DNA of 54,003 bases, from positions 1 through 54,003 of the forward strand of contig JAKLJP010000046.1 of the NCBI GenBank assembly GCA_023151115.1. Direction: 5' to 3'. Numbering within the stretch: the stretch's first letter is position 1; the number at the start of each line of letters is the position of its first letter. Both the position numbers and the translations under genes were made by a program. The DNA comes from Anaerolineae bacterium. GTDB taxonomy: Bacteria > Chloroflexota > Anaerolineae > 4572-78 > J111. The notes beneath the pieces are model-generated. The model did no database searches. It worked only from the letters and a program-made list of their open reading frames with translations, and was not told the origin of the DNA. Shown one piece after another: positions 36,915-46,322 of this stretch.

Positions 36915-38054
36915 TCACATTCCCAGCGCATCGCGGATGCGATCAAAGAAGCTTTTTTCCTTCTGCGGAATAACCTCGCGGTCGAGGGTTTTGCCCAACT
37001 CCAGCAGCAGGTGGCGCTGCTCTTTGGTCAAATTGGTCGGCGTGCGGACTTGCAGGGTTACAATCTGGTCGCCTCGGCCCATATTGCTGCCGTCGCGGCG
37101 GAGACGCGGCACGCCTTTGCCGCGCAGCCGGATGGTATCGCCGGTTTGAGTCCCGGCGGGAATGGTCATCATCTCCTTGCCGTCCAGGGTGGGCACCTCG
37201 ACTTCATCGCCGAGGGCAGCCTGGGTAATATTAATGCCCAATTCCAGGTGGATGGTTTCTTCATTGCGGCGGAAATAGTCGTGCGGCTTGACCCGGATAA
37301 CAACATACAAATTTCCCGGCGGCCCGCCCAATGTGCCGCTTTCGCCTTCGCCTGACAGTCGAATTTGGGTGCCGTTATCCACCCCGGCCGGCACTTTGAC
37401 CGACAAACGGCGTGTTTTGACAATCCGGCCCTGCCCGCGACATTCACGGCAGGGGCTGGTGATAATTTCGCCCCGGCCCTGGCAGCGGGGGCAGGTGCCG
37501 ATATTAATAAAGAAGCCCGTTTGCCGCCGGATTTCACCCGTGCCGTTGCACTCCGGGCAGCGGATGGGCGAGGTGCCCGGTTCGACGCCGTTGCCGTTAC
37601 AGGTATTGCAGGTTTCCTGGCGCGGTACCTCGATCTCTTTTTCGACGCCAAAAACGGCCTCTTCAAATTCCAGGGTCATCTCGTAGCGCAAATCCGCGCC
37701 TCGGCGCGGCCCGCCCCGCTGACGGCGGCTCCGGCTAAAGCCACCCAGGCCGCCAAAGACCTCTTCAAAAATTTCAAAAGGGTCGCGGAACCCACCAAAA
37801 TCCTGGAAGCCACCAAACCCGCCGGCCCCCCCTACCCCGGCGTGGCCGAAACGGTCATACATGCCCCGCTTTTGGTCATCCGAGAGGATTTCGTAGGCCT
37901 CGTTGATCTCTTTAAATTTATCCTCGGCGTCCGGCTCTTTGTTGACGTCGGGATGATATTTGCGGGCCAACTGGCGATAGGATTTTTTGATTTCTTCGGG
38001 TGTGGCGCCTTTGGCTACGCCCAGCACTTCGTAGTAGTCACGTTTGTTGCTCAT
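36915..38054 (-). CDS. dnaJ: Chaperone DnaJ
   Basis: A 379-aa DnaJ of normal length. J-domain at 1-70 with the HPD motif (KYHPDVN), Gly/Phe-rich region at 75-125, four zinc-finger repeats [32 protein letters not shown] (about 148-210), and the C-terminal substrate domain ([17 protein letters not shown]). It delivers substrates to DnaK and stimulates its ATPase. Last gene of the hrcA operon, with an inverted-repeat hairpin between it and dnaK. Confidence 0.98.
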   Translation of the reverse strand: MSNKRDYYEVLGVAKGATPEEIKKSYRQLARKYHPDVNKEPDAEDKFKEINEAYEILSDDQKRGMYDRFGHAGVGGAGGFGGFQDFGGFRDPFEIFEEVFGGLGGFSRSRRQRGGPRRGADLRYEMTLEFEEAVFGVEKEIEVPRQETCNTCNGNGVEPGTSPIRCPECNGTGEIRRQTGFFINIGTCPRCQGRGEIITSPCRECRGQGRIVKTRRLSVKVPAGVDNGTQIRLSGEGESGTLGGPPGNLYVVIRVKPHDYFRRNEETIHLELGINITQAALGDEVEVPTLDGKEMMTIPAGTQTGDTIRLRGKGVPRLRRDGSNMGRGDQIVTLQVRTPTNLTKEQRHLLLELGKTLDREVIPQKEKSFFDRIRDALGM

Positions 38055-38064
38055 AGTTGCACCA

Positions 38065-38155
38065 GGGAGTAGGAAGTAGGTAGTAGGGAGTAGGGGAGAG
38101 GAAGAAAAAATCTTTGTCTTTCCCCTTACTCCTTACTACCTACTCCTTACTCCTT
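38065..38155. repeat. Inverted GTAGGGAGTA pair in the dnaK-dnaJ gap
   Basis: AGTAGGAAGTAGGTAGTAGG on one side and CCTTACTACCTACTCCTTAC on the other can form a long hairpin in the mRNA. Confidence 0.9.
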
Positions 38156-40052
38156 AATTCGACTCGCTAAATTCACCTTCAACCACGTCTTCGTCGTGGG
38201 GGCCTTGACCGCTGCCGCCGGGAGCTTGTCCGCCAGGAGCAGCGCCGGCGGCGCCATACATTTCCTGGCCTATCTTTTGCAAGGTCTGTCCCAAATCATC
38301 GGCGCTGCTTTTGATAACTTCAATATCGTCCTTTTCCAGCGCTTTCTTGACCGCCTCGATTTTGCTTTCGATCTCGCTTTTGAGGTTGCTGCTAATGGCT
38401 TCGCCCTGCTCACGCAGGTGTTTTTCGGCGGCAAAAACCAGGGTGTCGGCCTGGTTGCGGGTTTCGATGTGGCTCTTGCGCCGGGCATCTTCTTCTTGAT
38501 GCCGTTCGGCGTCTTTAACCATTTTTTCGATTTCGGCGTCGGTCAACCCGCTGGAAGGCATAATCTGCATACGCTGCTCTTTGCCGGTGGCCTTGTCTTG
38601 AGCGGTGACGTGCAAAATGCCGTTGGCGTCAATATCAAAGGTAACTTCAATTTGCGGCACACCGCGCGGCGCGGGAGGAATGCCGTCCAGAATAAAACGG
38701 CCCAAACTTTTGTTGTCTTCGACCATGGGGCGTTCGCCCTGAACCACGTGGATTTCCACCTGGGTCTGGTTGTCGGAAGCCGTCGAGAAAATCTGGCTCT
38801 TTTTGGTGGGGATGGTGGTGTTGCGCTCGATCAGCGGGGTGGCGACCCGCCCCAGGGTTTCGATGCTCAGGGTCAGCGGGGTCACGTCGAGCAGGAGCAC
38901 GTCTTTAACTTCGCCGCCCAACACCCCGGCCTGAATGGCCGCGCCCACCGCTACCACCTCATCAGGGTTGACGCCCTTGTGCGGCTCTTTGCCAAACAAT
39001 TTGCGGACAGCCTCTTGTACCGCCGGCATGCGGGTCTGGCCACCGACCAGTACTACTTCGTCAACTTTGTCGGTGCTGGTTTTGGCGTCGCGCAGGGCGG
39101 CCCGCACCGGCTCCAGGGAGCGAGTGACGAGGTCATCGGTAAGCTGTTCCAATTTGGAGCGGGTCAAGTTCAGGGTCAGGTGCTTGGGGCCGGAGGCATC
39201 GGCGGTAATGAAGGGTAGGTTGATTTCGGTTTGCTGGGTGGTCGAAAGCTCGATTTTGGCTTTTTCCGCCGCCTCTTTCAAGCGTTGCAGGGCCTGGGTA
39301 TCCTGACGCAGGTCAATGCCTTCCTGCTTTTTGAACTCGTCAGCGATGTAGTCAATGATTTTCTGGTCAAAGTCGTCGCCGCCCAAAAAGGTGTCGCCGT
39401 TGGTGGAGCGGACTTCAAAGACGCCGTCGCCCACGTCGAGGATAGAAATATCAAAGGTGCCGCCGCCCAGGTCATACACGGCGATGTGCTCGTCGTGCTT
39501 TTTATCCAGGCCATAGGCCAGCGAAGAGGCTGTCGGCTCGTTAATGATGCGCAGCACTTCCAGCCCGGCAATTTTGCCGGCGTCTTTGGTGGCCTGGCGT
39601 TGGGTGTCGTTAAAATAGGCCGGCACGGTAATCACAGCCTGAGTAATTTTCTCGCCCAGGTAAGCTTCGGCATCGTCCTTGAGCTTTTGCAGAATCATGG
39701 CGCTAATTTCCGGGGGGGAATAATCTTTGCCGCCCATAACTACCCGGATATCGCCGTTGGGCGCTTCTTTCACCTCGTAGGGCACGTGCTTGAGGGCGCG
39801 CTGCACTTCGGGGTCTTTGTATTTGCGGCCCATAAAGCGCTTGACCGAGAAAATGGTGTTTTTGGGGTTGGTAACGGCCTGACGCTTGGCCACCTGCCCG
39901 ACCATCCGCTCGCCGGTTTTGGGGTTGACCGCCACAATCGAGGGGGTGGTGCGGTTGCCTTCGGCGTTGGGAATAATGGTTGGCTCACCGCCTTCCATCA
40001 CGGCCATGGCCGAGTTGGTGGTACCCAAGTCAATGCCTAAAATTTTTGCCAT
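38154..40052 (-). CDS. dnaK: Chaperone DnaK (Hsp70)
   Basis: A 632-aa Hsp70 of normal length. Nucleotide-binding domain: [17 protein letters not shown] start, [33 protein letters not shown] and the [11 protein letters not shown] motif; substrate domain from about residue 385 ([13 protein letters not shown]), helical lid and acidic Gly-rich tail ending EGEFSESN. It folds proteins with GrpE and DnaJ. Part of the CIRCE-controlled operon. Confidence 0.98.
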   Translation of the reverse strand: MAKILGIDLGTTNSAMAVMEGGEPTIIPNAEGNRTTPSIVAVNPKTGERMVGQVAKRQAVTNPKNTIFSVKRFMGRKYKDPEVQRALKHVPYEVKEAPNGDIRVVMGGKDYSPPEISAMILQKLKDDAEAYLGEKITQAVITVPAYFNDTQRQATKDAGKIAGLEVLRIINEPTASSLAYGLDKKHDEHIAVYDLGGGTFDISILDVGDGVFEVRSTNGDTFLGGDDFDQKIIDYIADEFKKQEGIDLRQDTQALQRLKEAAEKAKIELSTTQQTEINLPFITADASGPKHLTLNLTRSKLEQLTDDLVTRSLEPVRAALRDAKTSTDKVDEVVLVGGQTRMPAVQEAVRKLFGKEPHKGVNPDEVVAVGAAIQAGVLGGEVKDVLLLDVTPLTLSIETLGRVATPLIERNTTIPTKKSQIFSTASDNQTQVEIHVVQGERPMVEDNKSLGRFILDGIPPAPRGVPQIEVTFDIDANGILHVTAQDKATGKEQRMQIMPSSGLTDAEIEKMVKDAERHQEEDARRKSHIETRNQADTLVFAAEKHLREQGEAISSNLKSEIESKIEAVKKALEKDDIEVIKSSADDLGQTLQKIGQEMYGAAGAAPGGQAPGGSGQGPHDEDVVEGEFSESN

Positions 40053-40100
40053 AATCTGGTACTCCTATAATCATTCTAAAGGGATGAGATATGTTAAGAA

Positions 40101-40165
40101 GTTGGAAGGCTGGAAGGTTGGAAGGTTGGAATTTTTACTAACCTTCCAATTCTCCAATCTTCCAT
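40101..40165. repeat. Inverted GGAAGGTT pair in the grpE-dnaK gap
   Basis: GGAAGGCTGGAAGGTTGGAA faces ACCTTCCAATTCTCCAATCT around TTTTTACT. Confidence 0.9.
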
Positions 40166-40768
40166 TTATTTTGCTACTCGCACCAAGGCCGGGCGAATCA
40201 CCCGATTGCCAATTTGATACCCCTTGCGCAGCTCGCCAATGATCTGGCCTTCTTCGTGATCGGCGCTGTCCTCGTGGCTGACAGCTTCGTGCAAGTTGGG
40301 GTCAAACGCGCCGCTGGTATTGATCACGCTGACCCCTTGATCGTCCAAGATTTTATCCAGCTTGCGCTGGACCAGGCGGAAGCCCTCAACCCAACCGACC
40401 AATTGGCCGTCGAGTTGAGCGGGCACATTTTGAAAAGCCAAGTCCAGATCATCTAACGCGCTGATGACGCCCTGTAGCACATCAGCCTTGATCATGTCGC
40501 GCTGTAACTTTTGTTGCTCTTCCTGGCGTCGTTTGTAATTGGCTAACTCAGCCGCCGCCCGCTGCCAACCATCCAAATTTTGAGCTGCCTCTTGCCGGGC
40601 CTGCTCCAGTTGTTGTTCCAAAGTGGGCGTCTCTGCCGCGGGGGGTGTTTCTACCTCTTTAGCCGTGCCATTATCACTGACACTGGTTTCGGCCTCTTTG
40701 GCCGCCACAGTTTCATTTTCCAAAATTTGTTCTTCCATCACCTGGTCCTTGTGTTTCTTTTTTGGCAT
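40166..40768 (-). CDS. grpE: Nucleotide exchange factor GrpE
   Basis: A 200-aa protein. Acidic N-terminus, long coiled coil (about 55-110, EQQLEQARQEAAQNLDGWQR AAAELANYKRR) and the beta-wing with GVSVINTSGAFDPNLHEAVS and GYQIGNRVIRPALVRVAK, the GrpE signature. It releases ADP from DnaK. Confidence 0.97.
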   Translation of the reverse strand: MPKKKHKDQVMEEQILENETVAAKEAETSVSDNGTAKEVETPPAAETPTLEQQLEQARQEAAQNLDGWQRAAAELANYKRRQEEQQKLQRDMIKADVLQGVISALDDLDLAFQNVPAQLDGQLVGWVEGFRLVQRKLDKILDDQGVSVINTSGAFDPNLHEAVSHEDSADHEEGQIIGELRKGYQIGNRVIRPALVRVAK

Positions 40769-40785
40769 AATCTTCCTCCAACTAA

Positions 40786-40863
40786 TTGTGAATGGTGAAT
40801 ATTGAATTGTGAACGGATTGGTTTTAGAGGCTCTTTCACAATTCTCAATTTACAATTCACAAT
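40786..40863. repeat. Inverted AATTGTGAA pair in the hrcA-grpE gap
   Basis: AATTGTGAATGGTGAATATT (from 40790) faces TTCTCAATTTACAATTCACA (to 40862). Confidence 0.9.
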
Positions 40864-40864
40864 T

Positions 40865-41905
40865 TTATTGGCTTTTATACCCATAAAGGTCGCTAATCAG
40901 GTCGCTCATCAGGTGCGACATATACCGCACCACCGAGACCGCCCGGCCATAAGCCATGCGCACCGGGCCTAAGACGCCCATGGCTCCGGCCACTGTATCA
41001 TCAATACCGTAGCGGGCCAGCACAATCCCCACCTCCGACAGCTCTTCCCACTTGCCCTCGCCGCCGATGATGATCTGGACCCCGCCGTGCTGCAACGCTT
41101 CGCCGACCAACTGTTCGACTAACTGCCGCTCTTCGAGCGCCCGGATGACTTGCTGAACGCCTTCTCGATGGCGGAACTCTGGCTGGTTGAGCGAGTTGAG
41201 CAGGCCGTCGTGATAAATGTCGCTGCTGCGGCGGGCGTCAATGCGGCGCATCGTATCCACGGCCACTTCGCTCACGGTAGCCGCCAGGCCGGTGAGAGCG
41301 GTGGTGGTCGCAGCAATCTCAGGGGCGTTCAAGCCGGCCCAGAGACCGGTCAGTTGTTGGGCTATCGGGCCAAGTTCATCCTGATCAACCGGGTTGTCCA
41401 GTTCTAAAATTTGTTGTTTGAGTGTGCCACCTTGCAGCACCAGAATCAGCAAAACCAAATTATCTCGCAGCGAGATCAATTCGACGTGCTTCAGATAACA
41501 GCGCTCGCTTTTGGGCGCGGTTACTAATGAAGCGTTATGCGAGGTGCGAGCCAAAACCGCCGCGCTCAGGCGCAGCCACTGGTCAAGCTCTAGCCGGGAC
41601 TGGTGGAATTGGTGGCTAATCATGCGCTGTTCTTCCAGCGGCAGGTCAGCCTTTTCCATCAGCTTTTCGACAAAGTACCGATAGCCCAATTCGGTGGGAA
41701 CTCGTCCGGCGGAGGTATGAGGCTGCATTAAATAGCCTTTGTCCTCCAGCGCCGCCATTTCATTGCGGATGGTGGCCGAACTGACCCCAACCGGGTACTC
41801 TGCGGTAATCGTTTTAGAGCTGACCGGCAAGGCGGTTTGGATATACTCTTGCACCACCAAGCGCAAAACTATCTGTTGTCGCTCAGATAAAAGGTTGTCA
41901 GCCAT
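40865..41905 (-). CDS. hrcA: Heat-shock repressor HrcA
   Basis: A 346-aa protein of normal length. N-terminal winged helix (LSERQQIVLRLVVQEYIQTA LPVSSKTITAEYPVGVSSAT IRNEMAALEDKGYL), GAF-like middle, and C-terminal region with IIIGGEGKWEELSEVGIVLA RYG and GVLGPVRMAYGRAVSVVRYM S. It binds CIRCE (41922-41948) just upstream of its own gene and is kept active by GroEL. First gene of hrcA-grpE-dnaK-dnaJ. Confidence 0.97.
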   Translation of the reverse strand: MADNLLSERQQIVLRLVVQEYIQTALPVSSKTITAEYPVGVSSATIRNEMAALEDKGYLMQPHTSAGRVPTELGYRYFVEKLMEKADLPLEEQRMISHQFHQSRLELDQWLRLSAAVLARTSHNASLVTAPKSERCYLKHVELISLRDNLVLLILVLQGGTLKQQILELDNPVDQDELGPIAQQLTGLWAGLNAPEIAATTTALTGLAATVSEVAVDTMRRIDARRSSDIYHDGLLNSLNQPEFRHREGVQQVIRALEERQLVEQLVGEALQHGGVQIIIGGEGKWEELSEVGIVLARYGIDDTVAGAMGVLGPVRMAYGRAVSVVRYMSHLMSDLISDLYGYKSQ

Positions 41906-41921
41906 AGTTGTTAACGGTGTT

Positions 41922-41948
41922 TTAGCACTCTAAGGTTGTGAGTGCTAA
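41922..41948. promoter_or_regulatory. CIRCE operator
   Basis: TTAGCACTC-N9-GAGTGCTAA, an exact match to the CIRCE consensus, 17 bases upstream of the hrcA start and just downstream of the promoter. Confidence 0.98.
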
Positions 41949-41961
41949 AAATTTGCACGGA

Positions 41962-41990
41962 ATCATACCATAAAGTAGGGGTCAAGTCAA
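41962..41990 (-). promoter_or_regulatory. Sigma-70 promoter of the hrcA operon
   Basis: On the minus strand TTGACT (41990-41985), 17 bases, TATGAT (41967-41962). CIRCE covers the expected transcription start, so HrcA blocks initiation. Confidence 0.9.
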
Positions 41991-42001
41991 ACGAAAATCA
42001 G

Positions 42002-42115
42002 GGGACGGAAGATGGAGGATAGAAGATAGAGGATGGAAGATAGAGGGTGGAAGGTGGAAGATAGAAAATGGAAGGATGACAATATTTCTGCGGTCAGCGG
42101 TCAGTTGTCGGCGGT
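42002..42115. repeat. GGAAGATAGAGG and GCGGTCA tracts
   Basis: GGAAGATGGAGGATAGAAGA and similar units to about 42080, then GCGGTCAGCGGTCAGTTGTC heptamers to 42116, between hrcA and the FemAB gene. No opposed partner tract here. Confidence 0.85.
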
Positions 42116-42119
42116 CTTT

Positions 42120-43226
42120 TTAAGTGATGCGCGTGCCGCGCCGCCATTTGTAGATTTGATAGAGGAGGGGATTGTAGACGTAATCAAACGCGCCGAGGCT
42201 CTGGACCCACTGTCCGCCGAAGCCGCGCTTGAAGCGGTAGACGCCCCACAGTCCCTCGTGGCGCTGCTCAAATTCAGCTTCCAGGGTAGCGGGGCCGGCG
42301 TCGGGGATGCCCCACAGGTCATAACGAAAGCAGCCCTGGTTTTTGGCCCAGCGCATGGCTGCCCATTGCAGCAGATAGGGGGCCATTAAATTGCGGTGCT
42401 CGTTGGCCGACGCGCCGTAAAAATAATAAGCCTCCTGGCCGAAGCTAAAGACCAGCAGCGCCGCCAAGGGGTGGCCTTGAAATTCGGCGATGAGCAGAGC
42501 GCAGCGATCTGGGGCAAAGAGGCTGTAGGCGGCCTGGTAGTAATCAAGGCTGTGAACACCAAAACCGTCGCGGGCGGCGGTAACGAGGGCAAGCTGGTAG
42601 AAGATGCCAACATCAGCGGCGTTGCCCACCCGCACGACGACGCCCTTTTTTTCGGCCAGGCGGATGTTGTAGCGGGTTTTTTGTTTCATCGCCGCCAGGA
42701 TGGTTGTCTCATCGCCGCTGAGGTCAATTATTAACGAGGTGTGGGGCTGGATGGAGTCGGCGGGGCGGAAGCCGGAGGTTTGGAGGAAGCGGAGGGCTGG
42801 GCGACCCTCTCCCCCAACCCCTCTCCCTCCCAGGGAGAGGGGAGTCGCGCCAGCGACGGGGCGAGGGTCGTTAGCCCACACATCCGGTTCTACTTTGAGC
42901 AGAATTGCCCGGCGTTTCTTGGCTTCGGCGTGGATCAGGGAAAAGAGGGCGCGGCATTGTTCGCTGTCGGTCCAATCTACCAGGGGACCTTTGGGAACAT
43001 AGGCCAGGGTCAAGCCCAGAGGCAGGCGGCGAAAGAGAATTTGGGCGGTAGCCTCACCCACTTGAGTTTGAACTCGTACGGCGGACCAGCCGAAGCGGCT
43101 TTTTAAGTCGCCCCAGGCCCAACTTTGCAGCAAATGGCCGCGCCGGGACAGGAGGTGAGAGTCCCAAGCGGTGGAGGGTTGGAAGGTTGGAAGGTTGGAA
43201 GGTTGGAAGGTTGGAAGGTTGGTCAT
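42120..43226 (-). CDS. FemAB/FemX-family peptidoglycan-bridge aminoacyltransferase
   Basis: A 368-aa protein of the FemAB/MurM group, which adds amino acids to lipid II with aminoacyl-tRNA. GNAT-like features: WGDLKSRFGWSAVRVQTQ, GLTLAYVPKGPLVDW, MKQKTRYNIRLAEKKGVVVR, LLIAEFQGHPLAALLVFSFG QEAYYFYGASANEHRNLMAP and YDLWGIPDAGP. The first 18 residues (NLPTFQPSNLPTFQPS) are encoded by a GGTTGGAA repeat, so the true start may be the DSHLLSRRG region. PLSLGGRGVGGEGRP near 128-143 is a translated REP-like insert. Confidence 0.88.
   Translation of the reverse strand: MTNLPTFQPSNLPTFQPSTAWDSHLLSRRGHLLQSWAWGDLKSRFGWSAVRVQTQVGEATAQILFRRLPLGLTLAYVPKGPLVDWTDSEQCRALFSLIHAEAKKRRAILLKVEPDVWANDPRPVAGATPLSLGGRGVGGEGRPALRFLQTSGFRPADSIQPHTSLIIDLSGDETTILAAMKQKTRYNIRLAEKKGVVVRVGNAADVGIFYQLALVTAARDGFGVHSLDYYQAAYSLFAPDRCALLIAEFQGHPLAALLVFSFGQEAYYFYGASANEHRNLMAPYLLQWAAMRWAKNQGCFRYDLWGIPDAGPATLEAEFEQRHEGLWGVYRFKRGFGGQWVQSLGAFDYVYNPLLYQIYKWRRGTRIT
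42803..42870. repeat. REP-like composite palindrome inside the FemAB gene
   Basis: CCCCTCTCCCTCCCAGGGAG AGGGG at the core, and CGACCCTC / GAGGGTCG as outer arms. A host-gene example of an in-frame repeat. Confidence 0.85.
43171..43222. repeat. (GGTTGGAA)n tract overlapping the FemAB start
   Basis: Six GGTTGGAA units end near the predicted start of the FemAB-type gene and are translated as NLPTFQPS units. Confidence 0.9.
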
Positions 43227-43555
43227 TTTTTATTGGCCTACATGTTGGATCTTTTTTTTAGGGTGTGTTCAATTTCGGTTGGAGATGGAGTCCAAAGCTT
43301 GCTTTGATCTTTCCAAACCAGGGCTTGGACTCCAATGCCAAAATTATACCATTGCCGCTATCGTCGGGCGAATGTCTCCCAGAGGGTCATTTTGTTGTGA
43401 TAAATAGAACAAGGTGATTTTTCCATTGGGGCAAAGTGTGTTATGATTTTGCCGTCCCGTAGATTCACATAAGATAAGAATTTGTCTACATTTTGAAGCA
43501 TGCTATAATCGTCGCGCTGCCAGAGGGACGAGTCGCTTCAAGGAGGAGGAATGTC
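43227..43555. other. Divergent intergenic region before nuoA
   Basis: No gene. GGAGTCCAAAGCTTGCTTTG (43288) and GCTTGGACTCC (43323-43333) form another inverted repeat. The nuo promoter (43482-43509) and nuoA ribosome-binding site follow. A TATGAT at 43442-43447 could be a second weak promoter. Confidence 0.75.
43482..43509 (+). promoter_or_regulatory. Promoter of the nuo operon
   Basis: TTGTCT (43482-43487), 16 bases, TATAAT (43504-43509) with an extended TG (ATGCTATAAT). It is 47 bases upstream of the nuoA start. Confidence 0.75.
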
Positions 43556-43912
43556 GTGCTAAAGGACTTCGAGTTTATCGGCGTACTGGGCTTCATCACG
43601 CTGACCATCCCCATTGTCACCCTCATCATTGCCTGGGCGCTCCGGCCCAAAAAGCCAAACCCTGCCAAACAAGAAACTTATGAGTCCGGTATCGAAACCA
43701 TCGGTGATACCTGGGTGCAGTTCAAGGCCCAATACTACATTTACGCCATCATTTTTGTCGTTTTTGATGTCGAGGCCATTTTTCTGTTCCCCTTTGCCGT
43801 CGCTCTGAACCAGTTGCCTCTGTATGCTTTAATCTGGGCCGCCGTTTTTATTGTGCTCCTTTTTGATGGCCTGCTCTATGCCTGGCGTAAAGGCGCGATG
43901 CAATGGTGGTAG
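43556..43912 (+). CDS. nuoA: NADH-quinone oxidoreductase subunit A
   Basis: A 118-aa protein from GTG 43556 after AAGGAGGAGG. Three membrane helices; YESGIETIGDTWVQFKAQYY and FVVFDVEAIFLFPFA are family signatures, with the acidic residues of the complex I membrane arm. First gene of the operon; nuoB, C and D do not follow. Confidence 0.95.
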   Translation: MLKDFEFIGVLGFITLTIPIVTLIIAWALRPKKPNPAKQETYESGIETIGDTWVQFKAQYYIYAIIFVVFDVEAIFLFPFAVALNQLPLYALIWAAVFIVLLFDGLLYAWRKGAMQWW

Positions 43913-43921
43913 TGAAGTGAA

Positions 43922-43970
43922 GATAGAGGATAGTAGATAGAAAACAAGGCTCTATCTACTATCTTCTATC
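43922..43970. repeat. Inverted GATAGAGGATAG pair in the nuoA-nuoH gap
   Basis: GATAGAGGATAGTAGATAG (43922) and CTATCTACTATCTTCTATC (43952) pair with one wobble; loop AAAACAAGGCT. Confidence 0.92.
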
Positions 43971-44008
43971 TTCCATCTACTATCTTCTGTCCTTCGGGAG
44001 ATTAGTTT

Positions 44009-45256
44009 ATGCAAGAAATTATAGATTATATTGTCAGCCTGAATATCCCGCTGATTGACGAAGGCGTAGCCCGCTTTATTATGCACCTGGTGTTGGCCAG
44101 TATTATTGCGGTGGTGGCCCCGGCCATGTTGATCATCCTGACCTGGCTGGAGCGCAAAATCATTGCCCGCATCCAGGACCGAATTGGGCCGAACCGGGCC
44201 GGGCCGTTTGGCTTGCTGCAAGGCTTTGCCGATATGATCAAGATGTTCACCAAAGAGGATATCACCCCGGCCACCGCCGACCGCATTGTTTACAATATTG
44301 CCCCCGGCCTGTCGGTCATTTCGGCGATTATGGTCTTTGCGGTGATCCCTTTTGCGCCCGGTTTTGTGGGGGCCGACCTTAATGTGGCGCTGATATATAT
44401 TGTGGCGATTGGCGGTTTTGGCACGCTGTCTATCCTGATGGGTGGCTGGGCTTCCAATAATAAATATGCCCTGCTCGGCGCGTTTCGAGTGGTGGCCATG
44501 TTGCTGACCTACGAAATCCCGATGGTGGTGGCCTTGATTATTGTGACCCTCGCCGCCGGCTCGATGTCTATGGTAGATATTATCGAGGCTCAGAGTGGGA
44601 TGTGGTACATTGTTTCGCTGCCGGTGGTCTTTTTGATCTTTTTCCTATCCGGTATCGCCGAGACGGGCCGCTCGCCGTTTGACCTGATCGAGGCCGAGTC
44701 GGAGTTGATTGCCGGTTTTCACACCGAGTACAGCGGCATCAAGTTTGGCATGTTCATGATCGGCGAATATGTCCACATGTTTGCCCTGTCGTTTTTCTGC
44801 GCGGTGCTGTTTTTGGGCGGCTGGCAGATTCCCTTTATTGATGTGGCTGCCATTCCGGGGCCGTTTGGCCCAATTTGGGGCCTGATTTCACTAATTATCA
44901 AAGTCTTTTTGGTGGTGTTTGTGCTGATGTGGTTCCGGGGGACGCTGCCCCGCTTCCGCATTGACCACCTGCTTGATTTTGGTTGGAAATTTCTGGTGCC
45001 GCTGTCGCTGGTCTTGCTGATTGGCGTGGCCGTCGTGGTCAGGTTGTTTGCGCCCGGCAGCAGCGCCGGTGTGCCGGTCGAACCCGGCCCCCTCAGTGCC
45101 CTGGGCACGCCGGGTGAAGTGGTGGCGTTGTTAGTGATGAATATATTGGTGGCCGCCGCTGCGGTGGCGCTCGTCTCCACCGCAGCCCGCCGCAGCCGCA
45201 GCAAGGGCCTGCGCGCCGTCGCCTCCGTTGAGCCGGTTGCGGCCAGTGGAAAGTAG
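44009..45256 (+). CDS. nuoH: NADH-quinone oxidoreductase subunit H
   Basis: A 415-aa protein with about eight or nine membrane helices. Signatures of the quinone site: LERKIIARIQDRIGPNRAGP, ETGRSPFDLIEAESELIAGF HTEYSG and MWFRGTLPRFRIDHL. It joins the membrane arm to the peripheral arm. A C-terminal extension (about 360-415) has an additional helix and basic tail (RRSRSKGLRAVASVEP). Confidence 0.97.
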   Translation: MQEIIDYIVSLNIPLIDEGVARFIMHLVLASIIAVVAPAMLIILTWLERKIIARIQDRIGPNRAGPFGLLQGFADMIKMFTKEDITPATADRIVYNIAPGLSVISAIMVFAVIPFAPGFVGADLNVALIYIVAIGGFGTLSILMGGWASNNKYALLGAFRVVAMLLTYEIPMVVALIIVTLAAGSMSMVDIIEAQSGMWYIVSLPVVFLIFFLSGIAETGRSPFDLIEAESELIAGFHTEYSGIKFGMFMIGEYVHMFALSFFCAVLFLGGWQIPFIDVAAIPGPFGPIWGLISLIIKVFLVVFVLMWFRGTLPRFRIDHLLDFGWKFLVPLSLVLLIGVAVVVRLFAPGSSAGVPVEPGPLSALGTPGEVVALLVMNILVAAAAVALVSTAARRSRSKGLRAVASVEPVAASGK

Positions 45257-45265
45257 AAACAGGCA

Positions 45266-45325
45266 GTAGGGAGTAAGGAGTAAGGGTTTTTCCCCTACTC
45301 CCTACTCCCTACTCCTTACTCCCTA
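45266..45325. repeat. Inverted GTAGGGAGTAA pair in the nuoH-nuoJ gap
   Basis: GTAGGGAGTAAGGAGTAAGG and CCCTACTCCCTACTCCTTAC with TTTTTCC between. Confidence 0.92.
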
Positions 45326-45340
45326 TCCCGAGGTTTGCTT

Positions 45341-45880
45341 ATGCCTTTTGATCCAGCAATGTTTGATCCGTCGCAAATCCCCCTGGTTGAAATTGTGTTT
45401 TGGGCTATGACCGTCTGCACCATCGGCGGGGCCTTGGGCGTTGTTACCAGCCGGAACTTGTTCCACAGCGCGCTGTACCTGATTTTGTCCTTTTTTGGCG
45501 TCTCCGGTTACTACGTTTTGCTCAACGCCGGCTTTTTGGCGGTGGTCCAGTTGTTTGTGTATGTTGGGGCCATTGCCGTGCTGGTGCTGTTTGCGATTAT
45601 GTTCTCGCGCCGGATGATGGCTGCCGGGCAGAGCCAGGCCAACCAGCAGTGGTGGGTCGCCGGGCCGGTGGTGATTGTCTTGTTTGTCATGCTGCTGGCT
45701 GTGGTTGGCTCAATCAGTTGGCCGGTTACCGAAGCCGAACCGAGCGGCGATGTGGTCAACCAACTGGGTCTGGCCTTTTTGGGCAGTTATCTTATTCCCT
45801 TTGAAGTTGTCGGTATCCTGTTGTCGGTGGCGCTGATTGGGGCCATCATTCTGGCCCGTGAGAAAACGGCGGCAGAATGA
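45341..45880 (+). CDS. nuoJ: NADH-quinone oxidoreductase subunit J
   Basis: A 179-aa protein, five membrane helices. NLFHSALYLILSFFGVSGYY VLLNAGFLAVVQLFVYVGAI AVLVLFAIMF is the family core, with the pi-bulge helix that couples to proton pumping. ATG 45341 preferred. nuoI is not between H and J, unlike most operons. Confidence 0.95.
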   Translation: MPFDPAMFDPSQIPLVEIVFWAMTVCTIGGALGVVTSRNLFHSALYLILSFFGVSGYYVLLNAGFLAVVQLFVYVGAIAVLVLFAIMFSRRMMAAGQSQANQQWWVAGPVVIVLFVMLLAVVGSISWPVTEAEPSGDVVNQLGLAFLGSYLIPFEVVGILLSVALIGAIILAREKTAAE

Positions 45881-45997
45881 CCGCCGAAAAGCCGGGTGGT
45901 GAGATAAATTTTGGCGGTCGGCGGTCTGCTGTCAGCGGTCGCAAGGCTCATGTGAGGTTGTGGCTGAGTCGTTACAAAAATTGGAGATAGAGCAAGT
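45881..45997. repeat. GCGGTCG heptamers in the nuoJ-nuoK gap
   Basis: GCGGTCGGCGGTCTGCTGTC and AGCGGTCGC at 45913-45941 are GCGGTCR heptamers. ACCGCCGAAAAG at 45889 gives a partial partner arm. Confidence 0.75.
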
Positions 45998-46312
45998 ATG
46001 ACAACCATTCCTTTATCCTGGTGGCTCACCGTTTCGGCGGCGCTTTTTAGCATTGGCATGTATGGGGCGCTGACCCGCCGTAATGCCATCGGTATTTTGA
46101 TGGGCGTGGAGCTGATTCTCAACGCGGTCAATATCAACCTGGTGGCCTTCTGGCGTTACATTTCCCCCAACGATGTCGCCGGCCAGATTTTTGCGATCAT
46201 CGTCATCAGCGTCGCCGCCGCCGAGGCCGCCGTTGGCCTGGCCATCGTGATTGCTGTTTATCGCCGCCGCCACTCGGCCGTGGTGGAAGAGTTGGATATT
46301 CTCAAAAATTAA
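45998..46312 (+). CDS. nuoK: NADH-quinone oxidoreductase subunit K
   Basis: A 104-aa protein, three membrane helices. [19 protein letters not shown] and [19 protein letters not shown] carry the two conserved membrane glutamates needed for proton translocation. Confidence 0.97.
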   Translation: MTTIPLSWWLTVSAALFSIGMYGALTRRNAIGILMGVELILNAVNINLVAFWRYISPNDVAGQIFAIIVISVAAAEAAVGLAIVIAVYRRRHSAVVEELDILKN

Positions 46313-46322
46313 CCGTTGATTA

